A DNA stretch of 64,000 bases from assembly GCF_008831285.2 (NCBI RefSeq), contig NC_045141.1:14432106-14496105 (forward strand), read 5' to 3'. This document shows positions 61,551 through 64,000 of the stretch, piece by piece; within the stretch, counting starts at the first letter, position 1, and every line of letters starts with the position of its first letter. Source of the DNA: Nymphaea colorata (lineage: Eukaryota; Streptophyta; Magnoliopsida; Nymphaeales; Nymphaeaceae). Below the pieces are notes generated by a model, which saw only the letters and a list, made by a program, of their open reading frames with translations, was not told the DNA's origin and searched no databases. A program made the translations under genes and the position numbers.

Positions 61551-62886
61551 CTTCCTTATAATAAATATTGACTAATTGCCTCTGAATCTCTAAAGCTTAT
61601 TTGGTTTTTGCAGACTGTGAAGGGGCCTTGGAAAAATTTTAAGTTTTTAATTAATATTTGGACGTTGTTTATAACGGCCTGCAGAATTTTAGGAAACCAA
61701 TTGTCCCGGTCCTGTCCCTTCTCTTTTATCGGACCTCAACTCCATATCCAGCTTAACAAACTCATAGTTGTAAGATCTATGTTACTTTGATCATAATTCA
61801 TAAAGATGTTGGATTTAGTATGATTGGTTCATAGAAACAAATATTTTGATACGGTGGGGAGGGTTGACACCGTCAGAACAAGTGGTTGTGATTCAATCAC
61901 CATGGAGATTAGAAGTTCTTGTTCAAGACAACGGTAGGTGCACCTTCGGAGTTGGAGAGGTTGGGAAATTGTCTAGCAGGCTTTACCCTCCTTTCTTGAG
62001 GGTTTCGTGCCCTGATATTCACTTCAGTCTTCGGAAAATAAAATGGCTGGTTATGACTGAAGTGACTACAATTTTTTAATGCAAAAAACATGATACCAAA
62101 AAAAATTCTTTTGTCGTTCCCTTTACTGAAATCTACTATGCAGATTTGATTCCATAGTCTCAAAATGCCGAGCTTTACCAAATGCATTGTGTAAAATTAT
62201 ATCTTTATGGTTCATTTTTGTTAAAATAACTCACAATGATAACTTTCTGAAAGTGGTTCTATGAGCAGCATAAGCAGTGTTTATGGTCAAATTCAATTCA
62301 ATATGAGAAGACTTGACACTTACACATATACACATATATTGCCATCACAACCACTCATTGTGCCATGCCACATTGTATATATTTTTTGTCCTGACATTTA
62401 ATAACACAAATGTTTTTGACGTGTTGTAAGCTATGCATACACTGTCTGAAGCTTTTCCGATGCAAACCTGCAGGAAGAGAGGTCTCCCAAATCTTTATTA
62501 ACAAAAACTGAGCTGTACAGAACAAAGGGAAACAAAATAAAGCGCTGATGCTCTACTGAAACCAGCCACAAGGATCAGTAGCAATGCTTGAGGCCATGCC
62601 AAAATGCAAAATCAAGCCACAAGCTAGTCAGTCTAAATATGAAATTGTATCTACAGCTCTGTGCATCGTAAGCAAAAGCCATTTTATAAGCGGAATCTCA
62701 TTTTAAGATACATGGATAATTGTGGAGGATTCCAGCAAGTGAGGGAAAACGTCTCAAAAGACTATTTCTGTCTTCCATTGTTCTTGTAAGCAGGCCTCTA
62801 AGTTTTGTAGAGTTAGTAATGATGCCCAAGGATACACCAGTTGTCGCCACTTTCGTCAAGACGTGGTTGAGCACCTTGAGTTCCAC

Positions 62887-62916
62887 AAATTTTCGCTTTT
62901 CGCTTTTCGCTTTCCG
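62887..62916. repeat. Short TTTTCGC tandem repeat
   Basis: Three to four units of TTTTCGC inside pseudogene intron 3. Confidence 0.8.
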
Positions 62917-63690
62917 CAACTTGAGTTATCTTAACCGAGAAGATCTTCTCGCTGAATTTTACACGAGAAAAAGCTGAAGTATGTTATCTTTAGTTCCTAT
63001 TCCTTATTTAGATATTATAAAAGTCTGAACAGATTCATGATTGCAGAGCAGGATTTGATTGGATCTTGTGAAGGCAAAAATGATCTGCGTTTCCAAGCCC
63101 TGCAAGTGCCCAGAAATCACTCTTTGTTCACTGATGGTTTCATGTTTTGCCTCGTCTTGAGCAGCCCTTGCCACCTATTCGGCTTTCACTTCCACCGCTT
63201 AGCTTTCTTCCTTGGCGATTGAACTATACAGGGATTGCCAATTATTATGGCTTCCGTCTTCCGTCTTCCGACCAAACTGCATCTTCCAGTATGACCCACG
63301 AAGGCAGCTCATCTACCTTGCTGTTATCACAACCTTTGGTGTGTTCACTGTCTTAACGTGTCACTCCTGTTACCACTGTGCTCTTCATCGGAGTTCCGAT
63401 CAATCCGAGCCTTGCTGTTTATCACAATGGACTTCTCAGACTTGATCACTGTAGTCAGTGTATTTGTTTGTGAATTGGTAGCTGCCAAGGTGGTTAACTA
63501 TGCCACATGTGAGTTGTCTATAGCATTTCTTTATTCAGCTTGGATTTTCTACTTAATTCAAGTCCCAGAGAAGTGGATGCCTGGAAAATTCGACCTCACT
63601 GGGCAATGGCCATCGGATACTCCATGTATTTGCTGTTATTGTTTGCCTCACTAGTGCAACACTTGTTTCCTTGGATTAGTGTGGGATGGT

Positions 63691-64000
63691 AAGGTGCCAA
63701 CGAAAGTCACCGTGAATTTTCTTATTATGCAGTCTGTTTATAACAGACATTTGTGCATTCAGGCTAGTTTATTAGACCAAGTGTCTGAAAAATACATTAG
63801 GATTCAAAGTGTCTTAGAAGTACATGTTGAGACATCCTGTCTACCTATTCAAATATGCGTATGGTAATGAGGGAACCACACCTTGTAGCTTGGTTCATCG
63901 CACTCAGACACCTGAAATAACACACTCTCTCACACATTAAACCAAGAATCTTTTTCTTGCCTAACGAAATATGTGGCAATTTCACAGGCTTGCAAAACTT
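63691..64000. other. Region with no recognised gene
   Basis: 310 bp after the pseudogene. Only short frames are present and no family is recognised. Confidence 0.5.

Larger units (their letters stand above)
59951..63690 (+). pseudogene. Decayed partial duplicate of the heptahelical (HHP) gene
   Basis: Parts matching HHP exons 2-4 occur in order. The exon 2-like part, about 59951-60047, has a broken acceptor (CTACAC for CTGCAG) but ends in the same GGAATTTTTCCAGGTAT. The exon 3-like part, 61426-61482, is one base shorter than the 58-base original, a frameshift. The exon 4-like part, 63047 to about 63690, keeps TTTGGTGTGTTCACTGTCTT and TGGATGCCTGGAAAATTCGA but has in-frame stops, for example GGCGATTGA. 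No exon 1 equivalent exists. Intron 2 is recognisably shared (TGTGGACCATATCTCATCCC), so this came from DNA duplication, not retroposition. Intron 3 is about 1.1 kb longer than in the parent, with unrecognised sequence at 61612-62990. Confidence 0.88.

Noticed and set aside
61846..62079. 77-codon frame in pseudogene intron 3
   Set aside because: Not recognised and has no partner exons. It is part of the inserted sequence in the pseudogene.
62698..62919. Minus-strand 73-codon frame with a helical look (RRFPSLAGILHNYPCILK), considered as an mTERF fragment
   Set aside because: The resemblance is limited to one short stretch and there is no repeat array. Too weak to call.
1..64000. CRISPR arrays, bacterial operons, rRNA genes, autonomous transposons
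   Set aside because: None seen. No regular spacer arrays, and no reverse transcriptase, integrase or transposase motifs in any frame inspected.

Overview
This is a stretch of a plant nuclear genome. Five intron-bearing or intronless genes and one pseudogene can be reconstructed, all encoding land-plant families: an SYT5/NTMC2T2-type synaptotagmin, a CLC-g type anion channel, a family A sucrose-phosphate synthase, an ADIPOR/PAQR heptahelical protein and a PLS-class pentatricopeptide protein. AT-rich introns, long intergenic tracts and non-autonomous transposon families fit a flowering plant. The species cannot be fixed from the sequence.

Layout. About 1-3,530 holds no gene I recognise. 3,686-9,979 (minus) is the synaptotagmin (13 coding exons, 567 aa). 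About 10,440-18,470 is repeat-rich intergenic DNA. 18,507-23,474 (plus) is the CLC-g gene (7 exons, 781 aa). About 23,790-34,860 is repeat-rich, with SINE-like copies, GC-ended MITE-like elements, a near-perfect hairpin and short tandem duplications. 34,971-43,008 (plus) is sucrose-phosphate synthase (13 exons, 1,055 aa). About 43,850-53,790 is repeat-rich and includes a complete Tourist-like MITE. 53,797-57,847 (plus) is the heptahelical gene (4 exons, 372 aa). 58,423-59,922 (plus) is an intronless PPR gene (499 aa). 59,951-63,690 is a decayed second copy of the heptahelical gene that lacks exon 1 and starts about 30 bp after the PPR stop codon.

The genes are independent single transcription units, not a cluster or pathway. 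Likely roles are ER-plasma membrane contact sites (SYT5), anion transport at endomembranes (CLC-g), cytosolic sucrose synthesis (SPS), membrane signalling (HHP) and organellar RNA processing (PPR). Exon junctions were set by hand from reading frame, splice dinucleotides and family sequences I remember. No alignment was run.

Points most worth a second look: two GC-AG introns in the SPS gene; two tandem duplications (211 bp and 40 bp) that each copied a splice donor of the synaptotagmin gene; an alanine at the gating-glutamate position of the CLC; a four-base ATGA overlap of an upstream ORF with the HHP start; the partial HHP duplication abutting a shortened PPR gene; and a 41-bp inverted repeat with only two mismatches at 25,901-26,016. 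I did not find an undescribed multi-gene system.
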